NCBI GenBank assembly: GCA_958510825.1
Contig: OY294046.1
Location: 13,491,986-13,555,985, forward strand
Source: Brachypterus glaber
Taxonomy: Eukaryota > Arthropoda > Insecta > Coleoptera > Kateretidae
Direction of reading: 5' to 3'
Length of the DNA stretch: 64,000 bases
Shown piece after piece: positions 10,865-20,486 of the stretch. The number at the start of each line of letters is the position of its first letter. The first letter of the stretch is position 1. A model generated the notes under the pieces. It was not told the DNA's origin. It made no database searches and worked only from the letters and a program-made list of their open reading frames with translations. The translations under genes and the position numbers were made by a program.

Positions 10865-10999
10865 GGGCCACTTGCACCAAATTTTGGTACGGGATTAACT
10901 CAGCTAAACCGAGTTTAAGTTAAAAATGCTGCGTTCTGATTGGTCAGCCGTCAATTTAATCCAAGTTTAAAGTTAAACCAGCATTGGTGCAAGTGGCCC
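10865..10999. mobile_element. PIF/Harbinger-type MITE, 135 bp
   Basis: The inverted termini GGGCCACTTGCACCAA are flanked on both sides by TAA (10862-10864 and 11000-11002), the TWA target duplication typical of PIF/Harbinger. It splits the GACTAAGAAAAA module of the surrounding hAT-like relic. Non-coding. Confidence 0.85.
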
Positions 11000-11689
11000 T
11001 AAGAAAAACAAAAAGGTCCTCACCTCCACCAAAATATACAACTTTTGTTTTGGATTTATGAAATATACAACTTTCCAAGATGGGTGGGGGGGCCCTAAGA
11101 TATTAAAAAAAAGTCCTCCGAAAAGGAGGAAATCTTTAAAGATTTTCTTCAGATTACCTCGTAACCTTCAAAGATTTCCTCCAGATTACCTCCAATTTGT
11201 ACACCTAAATTCCTCTGCGGTTTATCCCTCGAATTAAAATTTCTTAAATATTTTACCTAATTAGTACCTAGGTTTCGCTTCTGGAAAGTAAAAAAAAATA
11301 TTATTTTTTTTTTTTTGAAGAAAAATTATCATGCTGAAAAAGTCCAAATGCCACAAAATAACAGAAACAATCCTAGTCCAGAAAGCATTCTCGAGTATTC
11401 CTCGCAGTTTGATGCTCCAGACCGCCGCTAAATGGAGTGACCCTAAATTAAAGGACATATCGACACTTAGTGGCATCCATACGAACTTATCAAACTGATC
11501 AAAACGAATCGAACGGTTACATCTTTTAGTACAAGATGCTTGAGCATCGCTGTACTAGATGTCGCTAGCAGTTACGAATCACAAACAAAAGCCAACAAAA
11601 TAAGCCAATAAAAATAAAGAAACAAATGTACGGTTTTGTTTGAATATATTTATTGTTTATTAACTTTATAAACGGTTATAACAATTTTC

Positions 11690-11876
11690 GCGGAGTTAGT
11701 GTTCTGTTAAGTGTGCTAAAAGTGAAAAATAGTGACAATTTGGAGTAAAACAGGTAAGATTTTCGACAGCAAAAGGAATTTACCTGTTCAGAGCAACCTG
11801 TTTATTTACTTAGTCAATTCTAACCTCAAAATGTTTTAATTTACAGGTGATTTTAAGGGAAGCAGGAGACAAAAGG
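11690..11876 (+). other. Possible non-coding 5' exons (weak)
   Basis: A run GTTCTGTTAAGTGTGCTAAA leads to AAAACAG with a GTAAGA donor (11754). About 94 bases on, TTTACAG precedes a 29-base block ending AAAAG before GTATGT. The arrangement resembles insect untranslated leader exons, but no downstream coding exon was found in the window. 11100-11690 shows only short repeats of TCCTCC type and a fragment resembling the core of the Tc1-like fold-back. Confidence 0.25.
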
Positions 11877-12253
11877 TATGTTAATAGGATATATTATTTA
11901 TTGCATAATTTTGGAGTTTTATTTCTTTTGTTTATGGTATAAATTAGGCATACATTTTATACCTACCTAGATAATTGCAGGTAGGGGAAAGCGGGGCTTA
12001 GTGGCCAGTGGGATACTGTGAACACAAAAAATGTAGTATGGATGTTGTATTACAGAACATTCTTTGTTATTGTTCTATCTATGTTTTTTTTTCTCACATT
12101 ATTCCTGTTTACCAGTTTAGGCTAAAGTCTTTAGCCGGAACCGCCTCCAAATGAGACACTATCAATTACCTTCTCAAAAATAAAAAAAAAATAAACAGAA
12201 TAGCTGTAAAAATATGTTTTTTTCAATTGATTCGGTTGAAACGGTGGCCTAAG

Positions 12254-12545
12254 CAGGGCCGTAGCGAAGAAGATTTCGTGGGGAGGGGGGGCGAATGACA
12301 ACTTTTTTTTAGCCTAAAAAACAAAAAATCTAATGACTAAAAAAATAGGTCCCCACGTTTTCGTGAAATATGCAACTTTTGTATAAATCCCTAAAATATA
12401 CAACTTTTTTCTTCAACAAAAACAGTTAATGACTAAAAAAAGGTCCCCACCTTTTCTTGAAATATGTAACTTTTGTATGAATCCCTGAAATATGCAACTT
12501 TTCAAAATAGGTGGGGGGAGGTTCCCCCCCATGGCTACGGCCCTG
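12254..12545. mobile_element. hAT-type MITE, 292 bp, perfect 8-bp target duplication
   Basis: CAGGGCCGTAGC at the left and its inverse GCTACGGCCCTG at the right are bracketed by GGCCTAAG on both sides (12246-12253 and 12546-12553). CAGGG ends with an 8-bp duplication are diagnostic of hAT elements. It carries two GACTAAAAAAAGGTCC modules, which makes it the reference copy for that dispersed motif. Confidence 0.9.
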
Positions 12546-12666
12546 GGCCTAAGTATTTATATTGTATGTATATTGATGTATGTATATTGATAAGTATGTA
12601 TATTGTATGTATATTGATAAAAAATTTAAACCTGCAATATTGAAATATAGTAAAACCCTTGTTTAA

Positions 12667-12824
12667 CACGTCCGCTGCCGCCCATATAAATAGACGCTCA
12701 TCCCAGGTTACGGACTACTTTTTTGCAATGTTATTCAAGTCTACAGTAAGCCCTCCAGGTGAGCTCTCGTCATTCAATATGAGTGATTGATAGACCCACC
12801 AGGTGGGTTGTTGGCAGCGAACGT
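12667..12824. mobile_element. Possible piggyBac-like MITE
   Basis: CACGTCCGCTGCC after TTAA mirrors GGCAGCGAACG before a degenerate TTTTA. A related end (GGCAGTGAACGTATTAA) occurs at about 22585. The imperfect right flank keeps confidence low. The stretch 12825-13140 holds no recognised feature. Confidence 0.4.
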
Positions 12825-13141
12825 TTTACATTCAATTAAAAAAAATAAAATTAAAAAAAAATACCGTGATACACATTGATTTGGACTTTTTGCTGTCATA
12901 AATCGTAGAAAGTGTCTTTTTATGCGTTTTTGGGGTCGCTGATTACAAATCTGAAGTCAAAATTTTAAATTTTGAAATGGCGACTCCAAGCTAGCCCCTC
13001 TGTAAAATAGTGTGAGGCGTAATTAATGAATGGTCGACCCTAAATGTTAAAGTTTAACTTTTTTTGGTGGTAACGCTAAAAATATAAATAAAATAAAATA
13101 TACAGCTAGAAGCATATTTATTTTTAACATTGTTATTTGTA

Positions 13142-13574
13142 GGGGCCATACTTAAAATACGTAACGCACTTAGGGGGGGGGGTTGTTTAGCATTACGAGG
13201 GTGGAGGGGGATTTGATGTAGCATTACGTAACGCTCTTTAATATTTTTAAAGAAATAAGAACGGTTTGTTTTTCACCCAGAATGGTTTTGTGGGGCTTGG
13301 CTGCTACCGTTACGTATTTATAGGGGGGAAGTCTCAGCGTTTCAAAACATTACATGGTGGCAGGCGAGGGGTTATGTCACTTCATTTTTGGGACGAAATA
13401 TCGCCTTTTACACTAATCAGTATCGCCCATATCGCCTCTAGATCGCCCGATATCGCCTCGAGATCGCCCGATATCGCCTCGGATATCGCCTCATATCACC
13501 TCACGAAGGGACGAAATACCGCCGCTATGACATGCCCCTCGGTGGCAGGCTTTAAGTATTTAAAGTATGACCCC
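13142..13574. mobile_element. TA-flanked MITE with TACGTAACGC interior
   Basis: GGGGCCATACTTAAAATAC and the inverse GGGGTCATACTTTAAATAC form the termini, each next to TA. The interior has G-rich runs, GCATTACGTAACGCTC and a short tandem repeat of GATCGCCCGATATCGCC (13437-13500). The ORF 13266-13577 is a by-product. The element ends just before the small-ORF cluster. Confidence 0.8.
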
Positions 13575-13592
13575 TAATTTATAAATAAAAAA

Positions 13593-13892
13593 TTAACTAA
13601 ATAATATATTATAATATTTTTTTAAGGTACATTCTTCATTTTTTCTAATGTTTAACTCTTTTTGAGAATAACAAGTTCCACTACTACTAAATGCATTTGC
13701 ACAAAACTCTTTATCTTTTTCACAAAAATCAGGAATATACAAGGGGTTTTTATATTTATTGGATTCGTATTCTTTGTTCAGATATAATTGAAATCTTTCC
13801 TTAAAATAATTGTCTACCATTTTCCAGATTCCCAAAGAATACCAACTCATTACAAATATAAAGAAAAAACCTCTTAATATTATAGCAAACAT
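13593..13892 (-). CDS. Small membrane protein, 99 aa, unknown
   Basis: Starts MFAIILRGFFFIFVMSWYSL, a hydrophobic signal anchor (residues about 2-24), then a polar domain with five cysteines (CEKDKEFC, GTC and EEC motifs) and charged residues, ending at TAA. No family recognised. It is the last of three same-strand ORFs; the ORF upstream ends 81 bases before it. The N-terminal anchor with a Cys-rich ectodomain would suit a secretory or envelope-type protein, but that is inference. Chance ORFs of this length occur in such AT-rich DNA, so expression is not assured. Confidence 0.4.
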   Translation of the reverse strand: MFAIILRGFFFIFVMSWYSLGIWKMVDNYFKERFQLYLNKEYESNKYKNPLYIPDFCEKDKEFCANAFSSSGTCYSQKELNIRKNEECTLKKYYNILFS

Positions 13893-13973
13893 GTTTAAAA
13901 TATAAGTAAGTTACACAAAGAAAAAGAAAAAATAAAAAAAATATTATTTCATTTTCTTTCTTTTATAATTAAA

Positions 13974-14078
13974 TTACAAAATTGGAAATGTAAAATTAGT
14001 AGCAAAACATGCGAAGATTAAACATGTAGCCATTAGATAGAGAGTTAAAACACTAAATACACATAAAAAAGCAATCAT
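13974..14078 (-). CDS. Micro-ORF, 34 aa, single hydrophobic helix
   Basis: ATG at 14078 to TAA at 13974 reads MIAFLCVFSVLTLYLMATCL followed by a further hydrophobic stretch with three cysteines in all. The whole peptide could be one membrane segment. It starts 46 bases after the stop of the upstream ORF. It would be dismissed alone, and is listed because of its place between two other single-helix ORFs. Confidence 0.3.
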   Translation of the reverse strand: MIAFLCVFSVLTLYLMATCLIFACFATNFTFPIL

Positions 14079-14124
14079 TTGGAATAATTTTAATCAGGTA
14101 TAATATTAAAAACAATTTGTTGTA

Positions 14125-14385
14125 TTATTCGTTTTTATCGGAGAATAAGGAGAACAGTTGTTCCAAACTGACATTAATGGGATTAAGAGATATAAAAATC
14201 AATAACAGTAGCGTATTTCCAAAAACGAATAACTTTAAATTTTGAAAACCCTCGTCGGAGCGGATCCAATTTGAAAATCCTCCACCGTCTTCCTCTTGAA
14301 TGTTTACTTTTTTCGCTTTTTCTTTTACTTTTTCTGGCTCTTTTTTATTTGATTTGTTTTTTGAGTGGTATTGTTTTTTTTTCAT
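14125..14385 (-). CDS. Small membrane protein, 86 aa, unknown
   Basis: A lysine-rich N-terminus (residues 1-28), an acidic and glycine-rich turn (EEDGGGFSNWIRSDEGFQ) and one hydrophobic helix (LKLFVFGNTLLLLIFISL, about 50-68), then a short tail. Codon choice in the middle is less AT-rich than the surroundings, which hints at selection. Just upstream on the same strand, TATTTTTATTTTCAG at about 14400 would be a good splice acceptor into a leader ending ACCAAACG before ATG, so this could be the coding exon of a spliced gene. Family not recognised. Confidence 0.45.
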   Translation of the reverse strand: MKKKQYHSKNKSNKKEPEKVKEKAKKVNIQEEDGGGFSNWIRSDEGFQNLKLFVFGNTLLLLIFISLNPINVSLEQLFSLFSDKNE

Positions 14386-15074
14386 CGTTTGGTCCTTGAA
14401 ATCGTCAACTTATCTGAAAATAAAAATACATGTATGTCTTAGCCTCGGTCTATATTGTTTGTCTAATAATTGGAAATTTAAAAAGAAAACAGTTTTCTTT
14501 GAGAATTATATAGCAACAGATTCTATATTTTTTAATAAATATGTAGTTTCTACACTGTAAAAACTGCATGTAAAATAATGAACATGAATTTACATAGTAC
14601 GGAATAGTAAATTTACTAGTCTGGACTATGCTTAATTTATGAATTTATGTAAAAGAATCTAAAATTATGTAAAAGAATGTAAAATAATGTAAAATAATGT
14701 AAAAGAATGCAAAAGAATGTAAAATAATGTAAAAAAATATATTTACATTGATTTACATATTTTTACATGATTTTACAATGTCGGGCTATGTTATTTTAAG
14801 ACGCTCGTGCGCTTTGGACAATAAACAAGAAGGCGTCGCATCATGAGACGGACCGTTTAATATTGTTATTGTTAGAGATAGCGACGCATGCTGCTAGGTT
14901 AAAGTGTTAAAATTGAAAAAAAAGGTAAATATTATTTGTGTACGATATTTAAATGCTTTATTTGTGGTCTAAACTCATTATAAATTACGATCTTTATCAA
15001 CCAACAGATCTTTAAAGATGTAAGCAGTTTATACTCGTATTAAGGGTGCAAATTTTTGGTTTATTAAACCAAAT

Positions 15075-15215
15075 AAACTTTACGCTACGATATTTCAAAA
15101 AAGCTTTGACACAGAGACTTGTAATTTGGAACAAACATTTTCTAAGTAGTAAATATTTTTTTTCAAATTTCAAGTCTCTATGTCAAAGCGTTCTTGAAAT
15201 ATCGTAGTGTTTAAG
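15075..15215. repeat. Hairpin module CGATATTTCAA, copy 1
   Basis: CTACGATATTTCAAAAAAGC pairs with TTCTTGAAATATCGTAG, with AGACTTG and CAAGTCT inside. Other copies are at 25606-25800 and, with one arm lost, at 46195-46305. Confidence 0.75.
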
Positions 15216-15370
15216 TTGTTTTAATAGCAGTTTTAATATGACTGTATGTTAAAGTCTATGCAAAATATTACCATTCTGGACTATGTAATTTTTAGCGTTC
15301 CGGTCTATGCAAAATATTACCATTCTGGACTATGTAATTTTTAGCGGTCCGGTCTATGCAAAATATTACC

Positions 15371-16393
15371 CGAGGGGCTGACCACGTCTGAAATTTGAAC
15401 AAAAGAGTTCCTTTTTGCAAAGAGTTCCTCAGAGTTCCTCCAGAGTTCCTTGGAAGTTCCTCCTGTGTTCCTTAAGAGTTCCTGTCTGGAAGGGGTAATT
15501 TTTGCAAATAAGCTGTAGAAATTACCGCTATGCAAGACGGTTTCAACCAAACTTGGCGCCCCTACAAATAAAAAGAAATTGGCGCCCAAAAAAATACCTT
15601 CATGAAAAAAAGCTTTGTTCCTGACAGTTTCAACCAAAGCTTGGCGCCCCTACAAAAAAAAAGAAGTTGACAACCAAAAAATACCTTCATTGAAAAAGAG
15701 CTTTGTCTCTGACGGTTACTACCAAACTTGGCGCCCCTTCAAATATTCAAATAAAAAGTGGCGCTTCAAATTTACCTTCAAGAAAAAAGCCTTTATCCCT
15801 GACGGTTTCTACCAAACTTGCCGCCCCTTCGAAACAAAAATTGGCGCCCCAAAATTACCTTCAAGAAAAAAAGCTTTGTCCTTAACGGTTTCTACCACAC
15901 TTCTTGGCGCCCCTTCGAAACAAAAATTGGCGCCCCAAAATTACCTTCAAGAATTCAAGAAAAAAAGCTTTGTCCTTAACGGTTTCTACCACACTTCTTG
16001 GCGCCCCTTCGAAACAAAAATTGGCGCCCCAAAAATCACCTTCAAGAAAAAAGCTTTGTCTGTCCCTAACGGTTTCTACCAAACTTGGCGCCCCTTCGAA
16101 AAAAAAATTGCGCCCAAAGGTAGGATGTTTTGATAAGGTGTTTGTAAGGGATCATCTAGTTTGAAAATAAAAAGGTTAATCCGCATGGGTAATAAATAAT
16201 AATCATTTCTGACCGCGTCTGAAATTTGTACAAAAGAGTTCCTTTTTGCAAAGAGTTCCTCGGAGTTCCTCTGAGTTCCTTCGGAGTTCCTCCGGAGTTC
16301 CTCAGAGTTCCTCGGAGTTTCTTCAGAGTTCTTCAGAGTTCCTCCTGAGTTCCTTTGGTTTGTACAAAAGATTTCCTCGCGGTCAGCCCCTCG
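15371..16393. mobile_element. Nested 8-bp-TSD element (hAT-like) filled with minisatellite
   Basis: CGAGGGGCTGACC opens it and the exact inverse GGTCAGCCCCTCG closes it. ATATTACC flanks both sides (15363-15370 and 16394-16401). Blocks rich in GAGTTCCTC words stand near each end in the same, not inverted, orientation, and the first block (CTGACCACGTCTGAAATTTG) recurs almost intact at about 16209. The middle is a minisatellite of GGCGCC-bearing units. No transposase. Confidence 0.9.
15550..16125 (+). repeat. Minisatellite of 83-93 bp units
   Basis: About seven units, each with CTTGGCGCCCC, AAATTGGCGCCC, ACCTTCAAGAAAAAAGC and GACGGTTTCTACCA. Because the units lack stops in several frames the array gives repetitive ORFs (for example 172 codons at 15615-16133); their openness in more than one frame argues against coding. 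Confidence 0.85.
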
Positions 16394-16731
16394 ATATTAC
16401 CATTCTGGACTATGTAATTTTTACCGTTCCGGTCTATGCAAAATATTACCATTATGGACTATATAATTTTTACTGTTCCGGTCTGTGCAAAACATTACCT
16501 TTAAGGACTATGTAATTTTTACCATCCCGGTCTATGGCAACATATTACCATTTACGGACTATGTAATTTAATGTTCTTTTAATTAGAATAGTAGAATTGA
16601 ATTTTTTTTTTTGAAATTTAGGCTATTAAGTTTGTTAAAATTTTCACCGGCGGCGCTAGGGCTTTTTTCTTTTTTTTATTTAAGATTGCAGAACTTAAGC
16701 ATAAAATTCGTAAAAAGCGCCTGCAGTGCTA

Positions 16732-17800
16732 CACAGTGGTCCCAGAGTAAAAAAAAGTGACAAAAGTGCTTTTTTGCAAAAAAAATAGTGAAAAAATTGA
16801 ATAAAAAATGCGATTTTTGGTGGTTCAAAATTTTAAAAACATGTCCGATTTAGCTGAAATTTGGCATTAAGGCTTCTTTTGGTAATATTAATACGGACCA
16901 ATACCCAAAAACTCAAAATTCAAAATGGCGGAATAAATTTGGCCGAATTATTTTTTAAATTTCGCCAAAATTAACGAAAATATGGCAAAAAGAAACAAAA
17001 ATGAAGAGATTCAACCCATTCTGTTATGTGTCATTTTTCTCTCAATTTTTGTTTGTTTCTGCCATATTTTCGTTAATTTTGGCAAAATTTAAAAAATAAA
17101 TCGCCATAGTTATTCCGCTATATTGAATTTTAAGTTTTTGGGTATTGGTCCGCATTTAGATTGCCAAACTAAGCCTTAATACCAAATTTCACCTAAATCG
17201 GACGTTTGGAAAAAATTTGAACCACCCTAATTTTGTTTTCAGATTTTTCATAATAATTTTTTTCTTAGTCAGTGGTTCAAAAAAATAGAACTATGCCTGG
17301 GACCAATTTGGATGTTTTCTATTACGATGTTTTTTTCTTAAATACTCAAAATAAATTAATAATAATAGTTTTTCTTCGTAAATCTGTAATTATTTTAGGG
17401 TATTTTGTTTAATATATAGAAAAATTACTCATGTTTTGCCAATTTTTAATTTTTTTTTAATTAAATTTAAAAAAAGCGAGCCAATAGAAAATCATGAAAT
17501 AGTAGTATATATAAGGAAAATAACCCATAACAGAATAAGTTGATCAATTTTTGTTTGTTTTGTCCCTTATTTTCGTTAATTTTGGCAAAATTTTAATCGG
17601 CCAAATTTATTCCGCCATTTTGAATTTTAAGTTTTTGGGTATTGGTCCGTATTAATATTACCAAAAGAAGCCTTTATGCCAAATTTCAGTTAAATCGGAC
17701 ATTTAAAAAAAATTCACTATTTTTTTCGTAATCAGCGGTAAAAAATGGCCCTATGCAAAAAAGCAGACTTTTGTCACTTTTTTTCACTGGGACCACTGTG
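16732..17800. mobile_element. Fold-back element with CACAGTGGTCCC ends
   Basis: CACAGTGGTCCCAGAGTAAA and the inverse of the right end (CACAGTGGTCCCAGTGAAAA) match. Arms containing GGTCCGTATTAATATTACC and AATTAACGAAAATA occur at both sides, and a third, inverted copy lies in the middle (17040-17220). GCTA near both edges may be the target duplication. Confidence 0.8.
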
Positions 17801-17975
17801 CGCTAGAGCTTTCTTACGTTTTTTTTTTATTTAAGATTCTCAAACTTAAACGTGAAATTTGTTAAAATTTCCGCTTGCGCTTGCTCGCGTTTCTTGCGTT
17901 TTTGTAAAATTTTAAATTATAAGGCTGATTTAAAATTAAAATAGACCATCAAATTTGTAAAAATCTTCGCCTGCG

Positions 17976-18369
17976 CACAGTAGGAATTTTCAAGGTTTTT
18001 TCAAAATTTTCAATTTTCAAAATTCCAGAAGCCGGCAATTTTGAATCGATCTTCCTATTTTTTTTTTTAACTTGTACTTTCATAACCTACTGCTACAAAT
18101 TCGAATTGAGGCGTAACAATTCAATATGGCGTCGAAATTTTAAAATTGACGCCCGCCATATTAAATCAGTTATTTTAATTTTCAATGTTTAACATCGGAT
18201 TTGGTTTCAACGGCCTTAAAAATACTAAATCACAAATTTTCCGCAAACAATATTGAAAATTTTAAAATTTCGACGCCAACAAGTTCTTGAAAAAAAAATA
18301 GGAAGACCGATTCAAAATTGACCGTCTTCTGGAATTTTAAAATAAAAAACCTTAAAAATTCCTTCTGTG
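17976..18369. mobile_element. MITE, 394 bp, 5-bp target duplication CTGCG
   Basis: CACAGTAGGAATTTTCAAGG and the inverse CACAGAAGGAATTTTTAAGG bound long complementary arms (AAAATTCCAGAAG, GATCTTCCTATTTTTTT). CTGCG stands at 17971-17975 and 18370-18374. It is inserted in a host repeat of CCTGCGGCGCTAG type present three times from 16.6 to 18.4 kb. Confidence 0.85.
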
Positions 18370-18470
18370 CTGCGGCGCTAGAGTTTTTTGAATTTTTGTA
18401 CAATTTTAGATTATATACTGATTTAAAAATAAAATAGACTTTCTGATTTGTAAAAATTTTCTCCTGGAAA

Positions 18471-18584
<114 letters not shown>

Positions 18585-18911
18585 TACTATTAAAAAAAAA
18601 ACAATTTTCTCGGTTTATAAAGTACAGCAATTTAGTTATCCGGATTTAGGACATTGATATTAATCTTGTCGACAAATGCATTCTACATTTTCGTTGTTGA
18701 ACAGTATAATTATGATAGTAATTGACACTGCTTAAATCATTATTTATGCAAATAGATTTATGTCAAATCATAAAATAATTCGCCCTCGGATTGGCCCATT
18801 TATTTGACTTTAAATGAGACTTTTGTAAAATTATAATTTAATTGAAATAATTATTTATTTATATCCGGCAAAAGGCAGTTAACACCGCTGGCGAAAAAGT
18901 CTGGCATTTAA

Positions 18912-20256
18912 CCCTCCGTTAACCAGGTGGAAAAAATAACGTTATTAACCACGTAGGGTTGATTGATTGATTGATTGATTGATAAAGAGAAACAAGATGA
19001 GGATTCGTACCTCAAACACTGCGGCCACCTGCGGGCCTATTGTGTTGTTCTTGGGTCTCTTGCTAGTCAAACAGCTTCGATTCCTTTATCAGGCTTACTA
19101 GGCTGTTTACTAGATTTGCATTGGAGAGCATAGCTTCTGGGTTACCATTTTCCGGTTGCCGGTATCTCCAGCGATGTAGAACCACGCAGTTAAAGAGAAC
19201 ATGAGAGGCTGTTTCCGCCTCCTCATTACACAGCCTGCATATTAGCTCATCCCTATACACATGGATGGTATGCATGTGTTTCCTCAGGTGGCAGTGGCCA
19301 GTTATTAGCCCTATCACCTTCCTAAGGTGGTCCCTGCCAATATTTAGAAGGTTCTTGGTTAGTGGACCAGTAACCACGTGGGATTTATTAAACCCCAATA
19401 TAAAAAGTCCAAACGAAAAAAATAACAAACACCATTTGTTTCAATAAAAATGTTTCTATAATAATTAAATATGTAATAAACTTTACTTAGATAGTTATAA
19501 AAAACAAAAAACTCATTTTTTGAATACTCTGACAAACTTTATTAAAAACGTTACCAACAAATGCAACTTCAAACATTGCGAAAAAAATGGTTGGTATTAT
19601 ATTCATTCAAACATAAGCAGCTTTGACATAAAGGTTTCAAGTAAACCATACAAACGTCTCAGTCAAAAAAATTACCCCCAGGGAGCTTCCACAATAAGCT
19701 TCCATGGGATGTCCCATATTCAGCCCCTGGGAGCTTTTAGGGAATGCGAAATGTCTGCATTACCCTTAAAGAGCTTTTGGGTCGCTAGTCCCATAATGTA
19801 CCTTTAAGACTACCATAATATAACTATAAAACTCCCATAATAGGTCTTTAAGCCTTCCTTTGCTGGATTCACCCCAAATGAGTAAATAATGTTAGTCAGC
19901 CAGCAACAAATATTTTTCTGACTGAAATGAGTTTCAGCCAGTAAAATATGTATAAAATAGTAACTTGGTATTAAATTATAAGCAATATCTAGCATATTTT
20001 AACTTAAAAAAATTGTAAAATGTTAAAACAAATTTGGGACGCCATTAACCATGTGAGGTCACAGACTTTTACTCACTTTTACTCACTCCTATTTCAAAAC
20101 GGTTTTTCTCAGAACTGAGCTCAATGCACGGAATGAGGCTTTGAAGTGTTTTAGGAAGATAGACGAGCGGACGTGCCCATAGAATTAGACAATATGTTTT
20201 TTTGTTTAAAATAAACTCATTGGGGTTTGTTAGACCCCTACCTGGTTAACGAAGGG
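18912..20256. mobile_element. piggyBac-like element with nested LINE
   Basis: TTAA (18908-18911 and 20257-20260) flanks the inverted ends CCCTCCGTTAACCAGGT and ACCTGGTTAACGAAGGG. TTAA duplication with CCC/GGG ends is the piggyBac signature. The interior is AT-rich with no transposase. A LINE fragment lies at 18961-19371. Confidence 0.85.
18961..19371 (-). mobile_element. 5'-truncated LINE fragment, zinc-knuckle C-terminus
   Basis: On the minus strand it reads GPLTKNLLNIGRDHLRKVIG and on through a CX2CX8HX4C knuckle (CRLCNEEAETASHVLFNC), stopping at 19063. Its layout equals the C-terminus of the LINE at 61-64 kb. The 3' tail is a (TTGA)n run at 18961-18983. A 14-bp duplication AACCACGTRGGRTT brackets it (18947-18960 and 19372-19385), the copies differing at two sites. 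Confidence 0.85.
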
Positions 20257-20345
20257 TTAAATGAATATGAACTAGGCCTGGGGACTTTCTCGATTAATAA
20301 GTTAACACACATTTAGCTACTTTTTTCCTATTATTAATTACACAA

Positions 20346-20486
20346 AAAAAAAAGAAAAAAGGTCCGGAGTTTTTTCGAAGACCATTGTATTCCTATGTAT
20401 TTTGAGGAGCAGAATCCGAATTTAAGGTCAAAATAGCACCTTATCCGATTAGTTTTCGAGATAACCTCGAAACTTCCTTTCAGGTT
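20346..20486. repeat. Repeat H, outlying copy
   Basis: Carries AAAAAAGGTCCGGAG, AGACCATTGTATTCCTATGT, AATAGCACCTTATCCGATTA and ends TCGAGATAACCTCGAAAC. It is the inverse of the copy at 22608-22752. Confidence 0.75.

Larger units (their letters stand above)
9954..11098. mobile_element. hAT-like MITE relic holding two nested elements
   Basis: The left end GGGGCCGTAGCGAAGAAGAT matches the left end of the hAT MITE at 12254, and 10800-11098 matches its interior (TAATGACTAA, AGGTCCTCACC, ATATACAACTTTTG, GGGTGGGGGGG). It is interrupted by a TIR element (10029-10790) and a Harbinger-type MITE (10865-10999), so it is the oldest of the three. Confidence 0.6.
14553..16565. mobile_element. Large non-autonomous element Y, copy 1
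   Basis: Begins CACTGTAAAAACTGCATG and carries, in order, an array of 10-11 bp words (TGTAAAATAA, 14640-14760), a CpG-richer block with GCGACGCATGCTGCTAGG, a hairpin (15075-15215), and tandem units of about 52 bp (GGACTATGTAATTTTTA, CCGGTCTATGCAAAATATT). The inverse order is seen at 45999-46856, which proves one family. The right terminus is eroded near 16565. A different element of 1023 bp is nested at 15371-16393. Confidence 0.8.

Noticed and set aside
15615..16133. Repetitive 172-codon ORF, with further open frames on both strands
   Set aside because: The minisatellite lacks stops in several frames; a real repeat protein would be open in only one.
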